A model generated the notes under the pieces. It ran no database searches. It had not been told where the DNA came from and worked only from the letters and a program-made list of their open reading frames with translations. 64,000 nt of DNA from Dyadobacter fermentans DSM 18053 (GTDB lineage: Bacteria; Bacteroidota; Bacteroidia; Cytophagales; Spirosomataceae), in NCBI RefSeq assembly GCF_000023125.1, contig NC_013037.1, positions 1,488,001-1,552,000 on the forward strand. The letters run 5' to 3'. The translations under genes and the position numbers were made by a program. Position 1 is the stretch's first letter, and every line of letters begins with the position of its first letter. Positions 16,034 to 26,194 of the stretch are shown in pieces.

Positions 16034-17035
16034 ATGTATATCAACCGTTTCCTATCTCCCATTATCGTCTACTACTATTCATGGCGGATGGTCCTGTTTT
16101 CGCTCTTCACAGGTTCCACCGCCATTTTTGTTTATGAATATCTAGACTGGAAATGGGTGGCGATCCCCTGGCTGCCTGTGTCGCTGGTGGGTACGGCCAC
16201 GGCATTTTTTGTTGGTTTCAAAAACAACCAGTCCTACGACCGCAGCTGGGAAGCGCGCAAAGTTTGGGGTGCGATCACGAACCACAGCCGGTCGTTCAGC
16301 GCAGCAGTGCGCTCATTTACCACCTGCTCACCGGATTCGGACACCATTTCCGCCGCCATTGAAAACCGAACCATCATTTACAGACACATTGCCTGGCTTT
16401 ATGCATTGAAAAACTCGATGGCGCAGCGCACCAACTGGGAGCATAAGGACCGCGCGAGCGAGCGCCAGCGCAGAGCCCTCCGGCGCGCACAAGTGCCCTG
16501 CGACATTGAAATAGCCAAATACCTGCCGGAATCGGAGCTGGCGCTGATCAAGGACAAAAAGAACCAGGCGACGCAAATCCTCGACCTGCAATCGCAGCAC
16601 ATCCGCGACCTGCGCCGTGCGGGCTCGCTCGATGCCTATCAGCATGTGGCATTGCAGGACCTCGTTTCGAAACTGTACGATGAGCAGGGCAAAAGCGAAC
16701 GGATCAAGAACACGCCGTTCCCGCGCCAGTACGCAACGACTTCCACGCTTTTTATCTTCATTTTCATGACGCTCCTGCCATTCGGGCTGCTGCCGCAGTT
16801 CCTTGATCTGGGCGAAAAATTCATGTTTCTGCTCATTCCATTTAATATGATCGTGTCATGGGTGTTTATGTTTATGGAATACGTGGGCGATATCAGCGAA
16901 AATCCGTTTGAAGGCCTCCTGAACGATACACCCGTGAGTACCATCATCCGCAACATTGAAATAGACCTCAAAGAAATGCTCGGAGACGACGATCTGCCCG
17001 AGAAACTGACCGCCTATTCGGGCACTTTGTTTTAA
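16034..17035 (+). CDS. Bestrophin-family channel protein
   Basis: 333 residues from ATG 16034 (MYINRFLSPII); the frame extends to 15863 but the added part is not hydrophobic and crosses the LacI promoter region. The family signature YDRSWEARKVWGAI near residue 65 and the terminal helices FGLLPQFLDLGEKFMFLLIP and the ENPFEG segment match bacterial bestrophins (UPF0187), pentameric ion channels. It probably conducts monovalent ions. Four to five membrane helices. A response regulator follows 75 nt downstream. Confidence 0.85.
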   Translation: MYINRFLSPIIVYYYSWRMVLFSLFTGSTAIFVYEYLDWKWVAIPWLPVSLVGTATAFFVGFKNNQSYDRSWEARKVWGAITNHSRSFSAAVRSFTTCSPDSDTISAAIENRTIIYRHIAWLYALKNSMAQRTNWEHKDRASERQRRALRRAQVPCDIEIAKYLPESELALIKDKKNQATQILDLQSQHIRDLRRAGSLDAYQHVALQDLVSKLYDEQGKSERIKNTPFPRQYATTSTLFIFIFMTLLPFGLLPQFLDLGEKFMFLLIPFNMIVSWVFMFMEYVGDISENPFEGLLNDTPVSTIIRNIEIDLKEMLGDDDLPEKLTAYSGTLF

Positions 17036-17110
17036 GCAGCATGACCCGGCACTTGCAGAACCGCCCAAATTCTTGCGATATTGCCATTAATTAGATTCTC
17101 GACGTTCGAA

Positions 17111-17740
17111 ATGATGAAAATATTGATAGCCGACGACCATTCACTGGTGAGGTACGGACTGAAACTGGTGCTTACCAACTATTTTTCGGAGAGCCAGATA
17201 GATGAGAGCTGGGATGGTGAGTCGGTAAGGGCGCAATTTACGGCACATCGCTATGACCTCCTCCTGCTCGACCTGAACATGCCCGACACCGATTCTACGG
17301 AGCTTTTGCAATGGATCCGGGATTTTTACAGTGAGACGAAGATTCTCGTCGTTTCCATGAATGATGAAAGCGTTTTCGGCAAACGGTCGCTGCAACAGGG
17401 CGCGCATGGTTACCTCGAAAAAGACTCTTCGCCCGAGGAGCTCGCCAGAGCCGTAACCACCATCATGAGCGGCAAACGGTACGCCAGCACGAACCTGGCC
17501 AACATCCTGATCAACGACACGCTCACGGGTAAGTCGGCCAACCCGTTCGACCGGCTGACGGCCCGGGAATTCCAGGTAGCGACCTATCTGGCAAAAGATT
17601 ACTCGGTGACGCAGATCAGCGAAATACTGCAAGTGCAGTATACTTCCGTTAACACCTTCAAGCGCAGGATTTTCAAGAAGCTCAATATTCCCAATAAAGC
17701 CGCGTTAGTCAGGCTGGCAGATGCCTATAACCTCGGCTGA
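17111..17740 (+). CDS. NarL/LuxR-type response regulator
   Basis: About 209 residues from ATG 17111 (a second ATG follows at 17114). Receiver: acidic pocket DDH, phospho-acceptor Asp in LLLDLNMP, switch in VVSM, Lys in LEKDSS. The C-terminal LuxR-type helix-turn-helix is LTAREFQVATYLAKDYSVTQISEIL with TSVNTFKRRIFKKL. It is convergent with, and overlaps, the histidine kinase gene ending at 17705, so they form a probable pair in opposite orientation. Target genes are unknown. Confidence 0.87.
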   Translation: MMKILIADDHSLVRYGLKLVLTNYFSESQIDESWDGESVRAQFTAHRYDLLLLDLNMPDTDSTELLQWIRDFYSETKILVVSMNDESVFGKRSLQQGAHGYLEKDSSPEELARAVTTIMSGKRYASTNLANILINDTLTGKSANPFDRLTAREFQVATYLAKDYSVTQISEILQVQYTSVNTFKRRIFKKLNIPNKAALVRLADAYNLG

Positions 17741-18595
17741 AAGCAGCGCGCCGACGGCCGGACTGCCGCATTTCAACCCGCTGATACTTACCGAAGTACC
17801 AATGCCTCTGCTGCTCGTCACCGACATTGCGTAGCCCAGCGTGTGCGCGAAGTCGGCGATGAGCTGGTAGCCCAGCCTGCTATTCGGCTCCACGGGCGCA
17901 TTCAACATAGGGTTTGAAAGTCTGCGGCGGATTTTTTGTAGATCGGCCGGAAGCATTCCGCTGCCGTTATCGGCGATGGTGAGCAGCGAATGATTCGGTT
18001 CGTTGGTGAAAACGAGCTTTATTTCCCCTCCGCGCGTATGCTTGTTCGCATTGTCGATCAGGTTCCGCAGGACGGCTTTCAGAATGTCGCGATTGGTGTA
18101 AACATACACTTCGTCCGGGCAATCAACCGTGAGCACGTTGTGATTGAGCAGCAGCATATCCTCGAAAAACTGCTGCAACTCTCCTACCAGCTCATTGAAA
18201 GAAAACGAATGCTCCGCCAGCTGGAAGTTCTCGTGCTGCGAACGCGCCCAGAGGTTCACTTCTTTCACAAATGCGTGGATGTTGCCGGTGGCCTTACGCA
18301 TCTCCTCCGTGCCCGCTTTTACCTCGGACAGCTGGTTATTGGCCGCAAAGCGCGACACATGTTCGGAAAGTACATTCAGAAAATGCAGGGGCGACTGGAG
18401 ATCGTGGGCGATCATCATCGTGATCTTTTGTTTCAGCCCATTGCTAAATTCGAGTTTTCGGGAAAGGTCTTCTACCTGCATTTCGAGCAGCCTGCGCGCA
18501 TGGGCGAGCCGGAAGTAGCGGCTGCGCGCCCACAGGGAAAACACCAGCAGCCCCGCCGCTGTCAATATGATGACACAGATCCATTGCAAGATCAT
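17705..18595 (-). CDS. Sensor histidine kinase, short single-helix type
   Basis: 296 residues. One N-terminal membrane helix (WICVIILTAAGLLVFSLWA) is followed directly by a helical linker and the HisKA/HATPase module: phospho-His in IAHDLQSPLHF, N-box RNLIDNANKH, G1 DNGSGMLP and G2 GIGTSVSI. There is no extracytoplasmic sensor domain of note. It overlaps the convergent response regulator by 36 nt at the 3' ends, which makes a cognate pairing plausible although they are not co-transcribed. Confidence 0.87.
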   Translation of the reverse strand: MILQWICVIILTAAGLLVFSLWARSRYFRLAHARRLLEMQVEDLSRKLEFSNGLKQKITMMIAHDLQSPLHFLNVLSEHVSRFAANNQLSEVKAGTEEMRKATGNIHAFVKEVNLWARSQHENFQLAEHSFSFNELVGELQQFFEDMLLLNHNVLTVDCPDEVYVYTNRDILKAVLRNLIDNANKHTRGGEIKLVFTNEPNHSLLTIADNGSGMLPADLQKIRRRLSNPMLNAPVEPNSRLGYQLIADFAHTLGYAMSVTSSRGIGTSVSISGLKCGSPAVGALLSAEVIGICQPD

Positions 18596-18786
18596 AACTC
18601 ACTACCGGGATTAGTTTCGGTTTAATTGAATAAGAGTTGTATCGTGGCGGGTGCTTTCAGAAATGCAAATAAATGAGATTTGTAGTAAATATTGGTACGC
18701 AAGGCTTATTTTTTTCTCACAATTTCTACAAAATCACTACAAACTATAAACGAAGGTGATCAGACACATTGGTTTATGAAAAACAA

Positions 18787-18815
18787 ACAGTCCCGCAGCA
18801 AAGCCGCGGGACTGT
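18787..18815 (-). terminator. Rho-independent terminator
   Basis: A 10-bp stem (ACAGTCCCGC / GCGGGACTGT, 9-nt loop) is followed on the minus strand by the T-rich run TTTGTTTTTC. It lies downstream of the lipoprotein gene at 18861-19241. Confidence 0.8.
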
Positions 18816-18860
18816 CATGGTATTCTACTTCGGGCGGCTGGCGCCCGTCCTCTCACGCTG

Positions 18861-19241
18861 TTACTCCACAAACCTGATCCGTTTGCATTCTTCAATGGTA
18901 ACGCTGGCCGAACTCGCCTTCCAGTTCCCAACCAGCTCGCCGCCTTTATACCGCTTGCCCGACACCGCGTAGCTGCCGACGGGCAATGTAAGGCTTACTA
19001 CCGCCGCGCTGCCCTGCGCATTGCACTCCGGCCTCACCGCCGCCGTTTCGGAAATCGACCCCATGATTTTGCCATCGACAATAACGTCGATTCGGTCGTA
19101 TTTTTCCGGGGTGTAGTTGGTATAAAACAGCAGGTTTCCCTGCGGCACAGGCTCCTTGTCGTCTTTACAGGAGAAAGTGAAAACGATGACAAACAATAAT
19201 GCAATGCTGCTCAGGCGACTCTTGTTCAATAGATTTTTCAT
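18861..19241 (-). CDS. Small lipoprotein
   Basis: 126 residues from ATG 19241 (MKNLLNKSRLSSIALLFVIV), with lipobox TFSC, so processed by signal peptidase II. The mature part is a small beta-rich domain (GNLLFYTN..., GKIMGSISET, LPVGSYAVSGKRYKGGELVG) with two Cys (in PECNAQ and EECKRI). I do not recognise a family. The frame opens at 19343 but the extension lacks a signal. A terminator lies at 18787. Confidence 0.7.
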   Translation of the reverse strand: MKNLLNKSRLSSIALLFVIVFTFSCKDDKEPVPQGNLLFYTNYTPEKYDRIDVIVDGKIMGSISETAAVRPECNAQGSAAVVSLTLPVGSYAVSGKRYKGGELVGNWKASSASVTIEECKRIRFVE

Positions 19242-19389
19242 GACTAGTAAATAATAATTGATTGTAAATAATCTGATTGCTGCGGACAGGTATTTTGCTA
19301 ACTGACACGACAAAATTATATCCGCCCATCGCCGCCGCATCATGGCATTGAGCCGCCTGCACGTTTATTGAGCAAATCGACAGAAACGT

Positions 19390-19418
19390 AAAATGCCCTG
19401 CATCCGGCAGGGCATTTT
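19390..19418 (-). terminator. Rho-independent terminator
   Basis: A 12-bp perfect stem (AAAATGCCCTGC/GCAGGGCATTTT, loop ATCCG) about 80 nt downstream of the LytTR regulator stop on the minus strand; each arm ends in A/T runs, so it works in both directions. Confidence 0.8.
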
Positions 19419-19496
19419 GCATAAATCACATTCACAACTCGCTGATTACTAATTAAATAAACAAAACCGTTTAATAAAATTCATTTGAGTATCCGG

Positions 19497-20243
19497 TCAA
19501 AAACGGGCGAACATTTCCATGAACTCCTGTCGCCTCGATCTTGAAATGCTGATGGCCACATCGTTGTCCATCACGATATAGCCGCCTTCGCCGCGTACAA
19601 ATTTCTTGATGCGGTTCAGGTTCACAAGGTAGGAATTGTGTACACGGTAGAAATCGGGGCCGCTGAGGGCTTCGTCGATGTCTTTCAAAACCTTGGAAAC
19701 CACTACTTTCCTGCCCGTAACGAGCACGACGCTCGTGTAGTTGCTTTCGGCCTCGCAATAGAGAATATCCTGGGTAGGCACAAAAATCATCCCGTCGCCG
19801 GCGGTGAGCGCGATCCGCTGCGGCGTGTTTTTCATCTGTCTCACATTCTGGAACAGCAGTTCGATCTGTTCGCGCGACGGCACGCTCCGCTTCTCCTCGA
19901 TCCGCCGGATGGTCTCGATCAGGTCGTCGGGGTCAATGGGTTTCAGTAGGTAATTCAATGCGCTGTATTTGAATGCCTTGATCGCGAACTTGTCATAGGC
20001 GGTTGTAAAAACGACGTCGAAATGCAGCTTATCAAACTTTTCGAGCATATCGAAACCATTCATCCGCGGCATTTCGATGTCCAGAAAAACGACATCGGGC
20101 CGGTGTTCACGGATAGCCTCGATGCCCTTTTCGCCCGAGCTGCACATGGCCGCCACCGACACACCCGGAGCGTAGGTTTTGAGCAGCCATTCCAGCATTT
20201 CGAGACAATTGTTTTCGTCGTCGATGATCACACATTTAATCAT
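19497..20243 (-). CDS. LytTR-family response regulator
   Basis: 248 residues. The receiver (DDENN pocket, phospho-acceptor Asp in VVFLDIEMP, TTAYDKFA switch, YLLKPIDP) is joined to a LytTR DNA-binding domain (ILYCEAESNYTSVVL, FYRVHNSYLVNLNRIKKF). It lies 49 nt downstream of the 1015-residue propeller kinase on the same strand, so it is the evident cognate regulator. A hairpin terminator ends the unit. Confidence 0.9.
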   Translation of the reverse strand: MIKCVIIDDENNCLEMLEWLLKTYAPGVSVAAMCSSGEKGIEAIREHRPDVVFLDIEMPRMNGFDMLEKFDKLHFDVVFTTAYDKFAIKAFKYSALNYLLKPIDPDDLIETIRRIEEKRSVPSREQIELLFQNVRQMKNTPQRIALTAGDGMIFVPTQDILYCEAESNYTSVVLVTGRKVVVSKVLKDIDEALSGPDFYRVHNSYLVNLNRIKKFVRGEGGYIVMDNDVAISISRSRRQEFMEMFARF

Positions 20244-20292
20244 AAGTTCATTCGGTTTTTATCTTTTAATACCTTCAAACAGGCTCACTACT

Positions 20293-23200
20293 TCAAACAG
20301 GGATTTTGACAATCACCCGCGTTCCTGCGGCTTGGCCGAGGTCGTCGACCAGGTCCACAATGGCGACACTCGCATTCGTGCGGGCATATTGGTTGAGCAC
20401 CGCAATGCGGTCCTCGGTGAGTTTCATGCCCAGCGACTTCTTCCCGGTAGCCGACTTGCTGCGGAATTCCGCCGCCTTCCCGCGCCCCACGCCATTATCT
20501 TCCACGATGCATTCCAGCGTGCATTCGTCCAGCATCCTGATCCTGATCCAAAGGCTCCCGTGACTCTCCTTGTGCAGCAACCCGTGCCAGATCGCATTCT
20601 CGACATAGGGCTGGATGATCAGCGATGGAACTTCGATTGAGTCGGGATGCACGTCTTCTCCGAGCATAAACTGATAGTCGAATTGGTTATCAAACCGTAT
20701 CCGCTCCATTTCGATGTATAACTTCAAGGCTTCCAGCTCGTTGGAAAGCAGCACTTTCTTGCTATTGGAGTTGTCGAGGATAAGCCGTATTAGTTTGGCA
20801 AAACGCGTCAGGTAAAGCGACGCCGTCGCATTGTCGCTTTTGACGATGTATCGGTTAATGGAATTGAGGCAATTAAATATAAAATGCGGGTTCATTTGCG
20901 CGCGCAATGCCCGCATTTCCAGTTCGGCCATGTGTTCCCGCAATGCGGTTTGGCGCTTGATAACCCATAACCTCCGTTTGAAAAGCCAATAAGCAAGTCC
21001 ACCTGCCGCCAGAAGCAAAGCCGCCGTGAACCACCACGTTTTCCACCAGGGCCGCAAAATCACGAAGGACAATGGCCTTGCCGTTTCCGACCATGTGAGC
21101 CCGTCCAGGCTGGCAGCGACCGAGAAGGTGTACGAACCAGGCGGCAGCGACGTGAACCTCACCCGGCTGTTGCGCGCATTGTCCGTCCAGGCGTCGTCGA
21201 GCCCGCTGAGGCGGTACCGGTACATGAGTTTGCCCGGGTTTCTGAAATAGGGTGTCAGATACTGGATTTCCACGGAATTCTGCGTCCAGTCGAGCGTGAG
21301 CGGCGCTGCGGTTTCGGTGAGCAGGGAATCGTCCTGGTTCGCGGTTACGGCGGCGATGATCACATTCAGTTTTTCTTCGCGGTGTTTCAGGAGCGCCGGA
21401 TCGAAATAGTTCAATCCGTTCAAGCCGCCGACGTACATCCGGCCGTCAGCCGCTTCGAGCACAGCATTGCTATTGAAAGGTTTGTTTTGAATGTTATCCC
21501 TGAAATCGAACCATTGCAGCTTGTCGGCATTCGGATTGAGCAGGTAAAGGCCGTCATCGCCGCCGATCCATATCCGCCCGCCTTTGTCGCGGTGGATCAT
21601 CGAAATCCGCTGGTTGGCCAGTTCGGGAAAGATTTTGCGTTTGCGGAGCGAACGTCCGCTTTTCACTACTTCGTAAACGCCCACCGAGCCGCACCATGCC
21701 GTAGAATCGTTCCGGACGAGCACCGCTCCCACAAGCTTTCCCGGAGCGAAACCGCTATCCGAGAGCGCATTCCGAAAGTCCTGATCCGTAACGAGCAAGC
21801 CCTGGTAAGTTCCCATCCAGTGATGCCCGTTCGCGTCGCGGGCCACGGTCTGGATCAGTTTTTCAAATCCCTCGACAGGTATTTCCGCAATTTGGTAGGA
21901 TCCGGCCCGCACTTCGTAGCAGCCCAGTTCGCCCATAATAAGGAAATTCCCATCGGCCTTTCTGATCATGGTTCCAACGGCATCGTCGTTCAGTTTGGAG
22001 CGGAGGGCCTCCCCTTTCACCCCGGCAGGGTAATGCAAATCGGCGAAAGTTTTGCGCACCGGATCAACCAGCATGGGCAATGCGCCGCTGGCCGCCACGA
22101 GCAGGTGCTTTCCATCAAAAATCAGCCCTCTTACCTCCCCCAAATGCCCGTCCCTACGGCCAGGCAGCTTCACAGCATTCACCTTACCGCTGCGAATATC
22201 CAGCACCGCCAGCCCGCGGGACGTACCGAGCCAGATATTTCCCTGCGCATCCTCGGCGATGGATTTGACATTATTGCTCAAACCAGGATCGCTGACGCCA
22301 TTGAGCCAGCCGACGGTATGCGCCAGCGGCCTGAAAAACAGGATGCCTTCCGGGGAAAGTATCCATTGCGTCCCGTTCTGATCATGAAAGTCGGCGTAAT
22401 TCTCATCATTCGGCAGCGGCTTACCGGAGTCGAAGAGCGTGGCGCGGGTGAATGTCCGGCGGTGAATGTGGTGCAAAAAGCAGCCTTTGGTAGTATTCAC
22501 GAGTTTTCTGTCACCGTCCAGCGGTGTAATGCTGATCAGCTCCGCAAGCGGAATTCCTTCCGGGTTGTTCGCATCGGCCGGAGCGATTTGCCGCACATTT
22601 CCCGAAGCGAAGTTGATTTCAAACGTCTGTAACAGATTGTTGCTCGCCCACACCACATCGTCGCTCACAGGCACCACTGCCCGCACATCCGCGAATGCGG
22701 CCCGGCGCGTGCGTCCGGTGCGCGTATCGTGGCAGAATACCGTTCGCACATCCGCCAGGTACAGCTGATAATCTTTCCTGCTGAAAATCCGCCGGTAAAA
22801 GTAATGGTTTTCAAGCCCAGCCATTGGAACGAAGCGGAAGGAGCCGGCGCGAGGATCGTAGCGGTACAGGCCGCGGCCTGCATTGGCCCATACCCGGTTG
22901 TCGGGGGTTACCTGCAATTTGTTCAGCTTGTTGAGTGGTGCAATGGCGGGGCCGGTTAGAGGAATTTTTCGCAGTGAACGGTCGCCGATACGGTAGTTGC
23001 GGATGCCGCTGCCCGACGCCGTCCAAACCGTGCCGGAGCTGTCGGCTGCGATATCGAGCAGGTTTTCGCCCTGCGTTTCGATCCGGCGCACATTCTGGCC
23101 GTCGAAACGCTGAATGTGCCTTGGCGAAAGGACCCAGAGAAACCCGTGGCGGTCGCGGATGATCCTCGACGCATTGGCCGTCTGGATGCTGCTCTGGTCG

Positions 23201-23340
23201 TCGAGCAGCTGCACATTGAAATCCGGCAACTGCCCGCGGCATAGGGAACCCGCCGCCAGCAGCGCAAACAGACCAACACACAGACATTTAACAAAGGCCA
23301 CCTGGTTTGACGGGACAGAGGTTAGTTCGAAAGCATGCAA
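20293..23340 (-). CDS. Two-component regulator propeller sensor kinase (LytS-type)
   Basis: 1015 residues. An N-terminal signal/anchor is followed by a long run of beta-propeller repeats (DRHGFLWV, GNIWLGTSRGLAVLD, GHHWMGTYQGLLV, GRIWIGGDDGLYLL), then a Y_Y_Y domain (YRYRLSGLDDAWTDN), a membrane helix (WWFTAALLLAAGGLAYWLF) and a LytS-type kinase: phospho-His in MNPHFIFNCLNS, N-box PYVENAIWHG and EDNGVGRG. This arrangement senses an extracellular ligand, often a glycan, and signals to a LytTR partner, which follows directly. Confidence 0.9.
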   Translation of the reverse strand: MHAFELTSVPSNQVAFVKCLCVGLFALLAAGSLCRGQLPDFNVQLLDDQSSIQTANASRIIRDRHGFLWVLSPRHIQRFDGQNVRRIETQGENLLDIAADSSGTVWTASGSGIRNYRIGDRSLRKIPLTGPAIAPLNKLNKLQVTPDNRVWANAGRGLYRYDPRAGSFRFVPMAGLENHYFYRRIFSRKDYQLYLADVRTVFCHDTRTGRTRRAAFADVRAVVPVSDDVVWASNNLLQTFEINFASGNVRQIAPADANNPEGIPLAELISITPLDGDRKLVNTTKGCFLHHIHRRTFTRATLFDSGKPLPNDENYADFHDQNGTQWILSPEGILFFRPLAHTVGWLNGVSDPGLSNNVKSIAEDAQGNIWLGTSRGLAVLDIRSGKVNAVKLPGRRDGHLGEVRGLIFDGKHLLVAASGALPMLVDPVRKTFADLHYPAGVKGEALRSKLNDDAVGTMIRKADGNFLIMGELGCYEVRAGSYQIAEIPVEGFEKLIQTVARDANGHHWMGTYQGLLVTDQDFRNALSDSGFAPGKLVGAVLVRNDSTAWCGSVGVYEVVKSGRSLRKRKIFPELANQRISMIHRDKGGRIWIGGDDGLYLLNPNADKLQWFDFRDNIQNKPFNSNAVLEAADGRMYVGGLNGLNYFDPALLKHREEKLNVIIAAVTANQDDSLLTETAAPLTLDWTQNSVEIQYLTPYFRNPGKLMYRYRLSGLDDAWTDNARNSRVRFTSLPPGSYTFSVAASLDGLTWSETARPLSFVILRPWWKTWWFTAALLLAAGGLAYWLFKRRLWVIKRQTALREHMAELEMRALRAQMNPHFIFNCLNSINRYIVKSDNATASLYLTRFAKLIRLILDNSNSKKVLLSNELEALKLYIEMERIRFDNQFDYQFMLGEDVHPDSIEVPSLIIQPYVENAIWHGLLHKESHGSLWIRIRMLDECTLECIVEDNGVGRGKAAEFRSKSATGKKSLGMKLTEDRIAVLNQYARTNASVAIVDLVDDLGQAAGTRVIVKIPV

Positions 23341-23576
23341 GTTTTACAATTTAATACAGGAATGACGGAACCGTTCAGTAAGTTGCCGATTTTGTTAGTC
23401 TGCGGCCGTATTCGGCCAGCCGATCCACTTCGGGCCGGCCCTGGGGGCGTATGGCGGCCGGTTTATCGCCCATCGCGCCGAACCCTTCATCCATCCCCTA
23501 TATTTCGGCCTTTGTCATATTTTGCTTTCAGAGGAGCCCTCGCACAAGCATTTTTGTTGCGTCATTTACCAAACCC

Positions 23577-26135
23577 ATGAAAATGCTAAGATTTCTCCTC
23601 GTTGTTTCCATCCTTGCCTGCTCACTCCTGTCACCGGCATTTGCGCAATTTCCCGCCGCAGGAAGCAGCCAGCCCAAAGCCCTGCCCGGAACGGCCGGCG
23701 ACCAAAGCCCCAAGGGATCGGCCAGAATTACCGGTTCCATCGTTGATTCCGCTTCATCCAAACCCATCGAATTTGTTAGCATTGCACTTTACGACAAGTC
23801 GAACAACAAGGCCATTGACGGAACGGTAGCCGATGATAAGGGGAAATTCGCGCTCACCAAACTCGCTGCCGGCGACTACAAGATACTCGTATCGTTCATT
23901 GGTTATGCCAATAAAACCGTCGACAATATCAAGCTCGGCAAAGGACAGGACGTGGATCTCGGGACGATCAGCCTCGGCTCCAATACCAAAACCCTGAATG
24001 AGGTAACGGTAACCGGACAAGCCGCGTTGATCGAAGAGAAAGTTGACCGCCTCGTTTACAATGCCGAAAAGGACATTACCGCCAAAGGTGGCGACGCTAC
24101 CGACATCCTGCGCAAAGTTCCGCTCCTAACCGTTGACCTGGACGGCAACGTATCGCTGCGCGGAAGCCAGAATATACGCGTGCTGATCAACAACAAACCC
24201 AGCACGATCATCGCCAACAGCGTAGCCGATGCATTGAAACAAATCCCGGCCGACCAGATTAAGTCGGTAGAAGTGATCACCAGCCCATCAGCCAAATACG
24301 ATGCAGAAGGCTCGGGCGGGATCATTAACATCATTACCAAAAAGAACTCCCTGCAAGGTTTAAACCTGAATATCGACGCGGGTGTCGGAAACCGTGGTTC
24401 CATGCTTGCACTCAATGGCGGCTACCGCAAGGGCAAAGCCGGTTTCACGATCGGCGGCTTCGGACGAGGGATGTACAATACGGTAACCAAAAGCACATTG
24501 GAACAAACCAGCACCGTAGAGAACGTTACCACAACCACGCGCCAAACCGGCGACGGTTCCAGCCACGGCCTTTTCGGTAACTATAACCTGGGTTTTGATT
24601 ACGACATTTCCAAAAACCAAAGCCTCACGGCCGGTGTGAAATACGGCGTACGCAATTTCTCCAACCAGCAGGACCTCGCCACCCGACTAATGAAAACCGG
24701 CTCGACGGATGTGCTTTCAGCACGTAATGTGGCTGCCGACAACCTTTCGGGAACGGTGGACGTGAACGTCGATTACCTGCATACGTTCAAGCCGCAGCAG
24801 GAATGGAGCGTATCGACGCTGTACAGCCGCAATGACCTGACCAATGACTTCGACGCCGACATTTTTGACGATAAAAACCTGAAAGCGCGCCAGCGGAACC
24901 TGAACAAGAGCATTAACCAGGAATTTACGTTCCAATCTGACTATCAGACACCTATTAAGAAAAACCAGATGCTGGAATTCGGTGGAAAAGGCATTTTCCG
25001 GGAAGTAAAAAGTAAATACAGCTTCCTCATCGCCGAACCTACCGGCGACTACCGCCCCGAAACCGACCAGCCTGCCGGTGACCTGACTTACCATCAGAAC
25101 ATTGCCGCGGCCTATTCGTCCTACACTTATACGACTAAAAAGCGCTACACTTTCAAAGGCGGCTTGCGCTACGAACACACATTTATCGACGCGGCCACGA
25201 ACGAAGGTGTGGTGGGTGTGGGCAATTACGGCGTGCTCGTGCCGAGTGTGAATGCATCCAAAACATTTAAGGGAACCACCGTGAAACTGGGTTACAACCG
25301 ACGCATCCAGCGCCCGGGCTTGCAGCAGCTCAACCCCAACTTTAACTCGGCCAACCCGCAGAACATTACCGTCGGTAACCCCGAACTGCGCCCGGAACTT
25401 ACAAACAACTACGAACTCGGGCTGAGTAAGAACATCAAGAAAACGTATGTGAATGCTACATTCTTCGGTCGGTTCACGAACAATGCGATCACGCAGGTAC
25501 GCCAGCCTTCGGATACGCTCGCGGGCGCCATCGTGACGACCTACGAGAACATCGGTAAGCAGCATGCCTACGGCGCGAACATCTTCGCCAACATCGCCGC
25601 TACTTCCAAAATCAACTTCGGGATGTTCGCCAATGCATTTTACACGAAGCTGACCGGCCAAACAGTCGGACAGGACGGGATTTCGCAGGAAATCGACAAC
25701 ACCGGGGTGAATATCAGCGGTGGTTTGTTCTCGCAGGCTACCTTCGGCAATGGCTGGGGCGCGCAGGCGTTCGGATTCATGCAAGGTCAGCAGATCCAGT
25801 TGCAGGGTAAGCAGGGCGGATTCGGGTTCTACACCGTCGGTGTGAAGAAGGAATTTGCCAATAAAAAGGCCAGCCTCGGCCTCGCTGCGGAAAACTTCCT
25901 GAGCAAAAGATTTAAAATGCATACCGAATTGACTTCCTTGCAGTTCAACCAGGTCAATGACATTTATTTGTACAACCGCGGGTTCCGCCTCACATTCACC
26001 TACAAAATAGGTAAAATGACAATGGACGCGCCGCGCAGAAAAGCCAAATCCGTGAACAATGACGACGTGAAAAGCGAAGGCGGAGGCCAGCAGCAAGGCG
26101 GTGGCGGCCAGGGCGGCGGAAACGCCCCTCGCTAA
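23577..26135 (+). CDS. Outer-membrane TonB-receptor-like beta-barrel protein
   Basis: 852 residues from ATG 23577 (signal MKMLRFLLVVSILACSLLSPAFA). After the signal comes a CarboxypepD_reg-like domain (ARITGSIVDSASSKPIEFV), then a plug-like region with VDRLVYNAEKDITAKGGDATDIL and GGIINIITKK, then a large barrel ending YLYNRGFRLTFTYKIGK. This is the outer-membrane beta-barrel family protein (TonB-receptor-like) common in Bacteroidota. Unusually, a Gly/Gln-rich tail (SEGGGQQQGGGGQGGGNAPR) follows the last strand. The cargo is unknown. It is divergent from the propeller kinase, whose regulator may control it. Confidence 0.85.
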   Translation: MKMLRFLLVVSILACSLLSPAFAQFPAAGSSQPKALPGTAGDQSPKGSARITGSIVDSASSKPIEFVSIALYDKSNNKAIDGTVADDKGKFALTKLAAGDYKILVSFIGYANKTVDNIKLGKGQDVDLGTISLGSNTKTLNEVTVTGQAALIEEKVDRLVYNAEKDITAKGGDATDILRKVPLLTVDLDGNVSLRGSQNIRVLINNKPSTIIANSVADALKQIPADQIKSVEVITSPSAKYDAEGSGGIINIITKKNSLQGLNLNIDAGVGNRGSMLALNGGYRKGKAGFTIGGFGRGMYNTVTKSTLEQTSTVENVTTTTRQTGDGSSHGLFGNYNLGFDYDISKNQSLTAGVKYGVRNFSNQQDLATRLMKTGSTDVLSARNVAADNLSGTVDVNVDYLHTFKPQQEWSVSTLYSRNDLTNDFDADIFDDKNLKARQRNLNKSINQEFTFQSDYQTPIKKNQMLEFGGKGIFREVKSKYSFLIAEPTGDYRPETDQPAGDLTYHQNIAAAYSSYTYTTKKRYTFKGGLRYEHTFIDAATNEGVVGVGNYGVLVPSVNASKTFKGTTVKLGYNRRIQRPGLQQLNPNFNSANPQNITVGNPELRPELTNNYELGLSKNIKKTYVNATFFGRFTNNAITQVRQPSDTLAGAIVTTYENIGKQHAYGANIFANIAATSKINFGMFANAFYTKLTGQTVGQDGISQEIDNTGVNISGGLFSQATFGNGWGAQAFGFMQGQQIQLQGKQGGFGFYTVGVKKEFANKKASLGLAAENFLSKRFKMHTELTSLQFNQVNDIYLYNRGFRLTFTYKIGKMTMDAPRRKAKSVNNDDVKSEGGGQQQGGGGQGGGNAPR

Positions 26136-26194
26136 GTGCGACAATATTTCATGAACTTACACAAGCCTGTTTAACTCAAAATACAACTTCGGTT

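Noticed and set aside
24717..26144. A 475-residue open frame antisense to the TonB-receptor-like gene
   Set aside because: It is a shadow of the coding strand; the composition is His/Arg-rich and unlike a protein.
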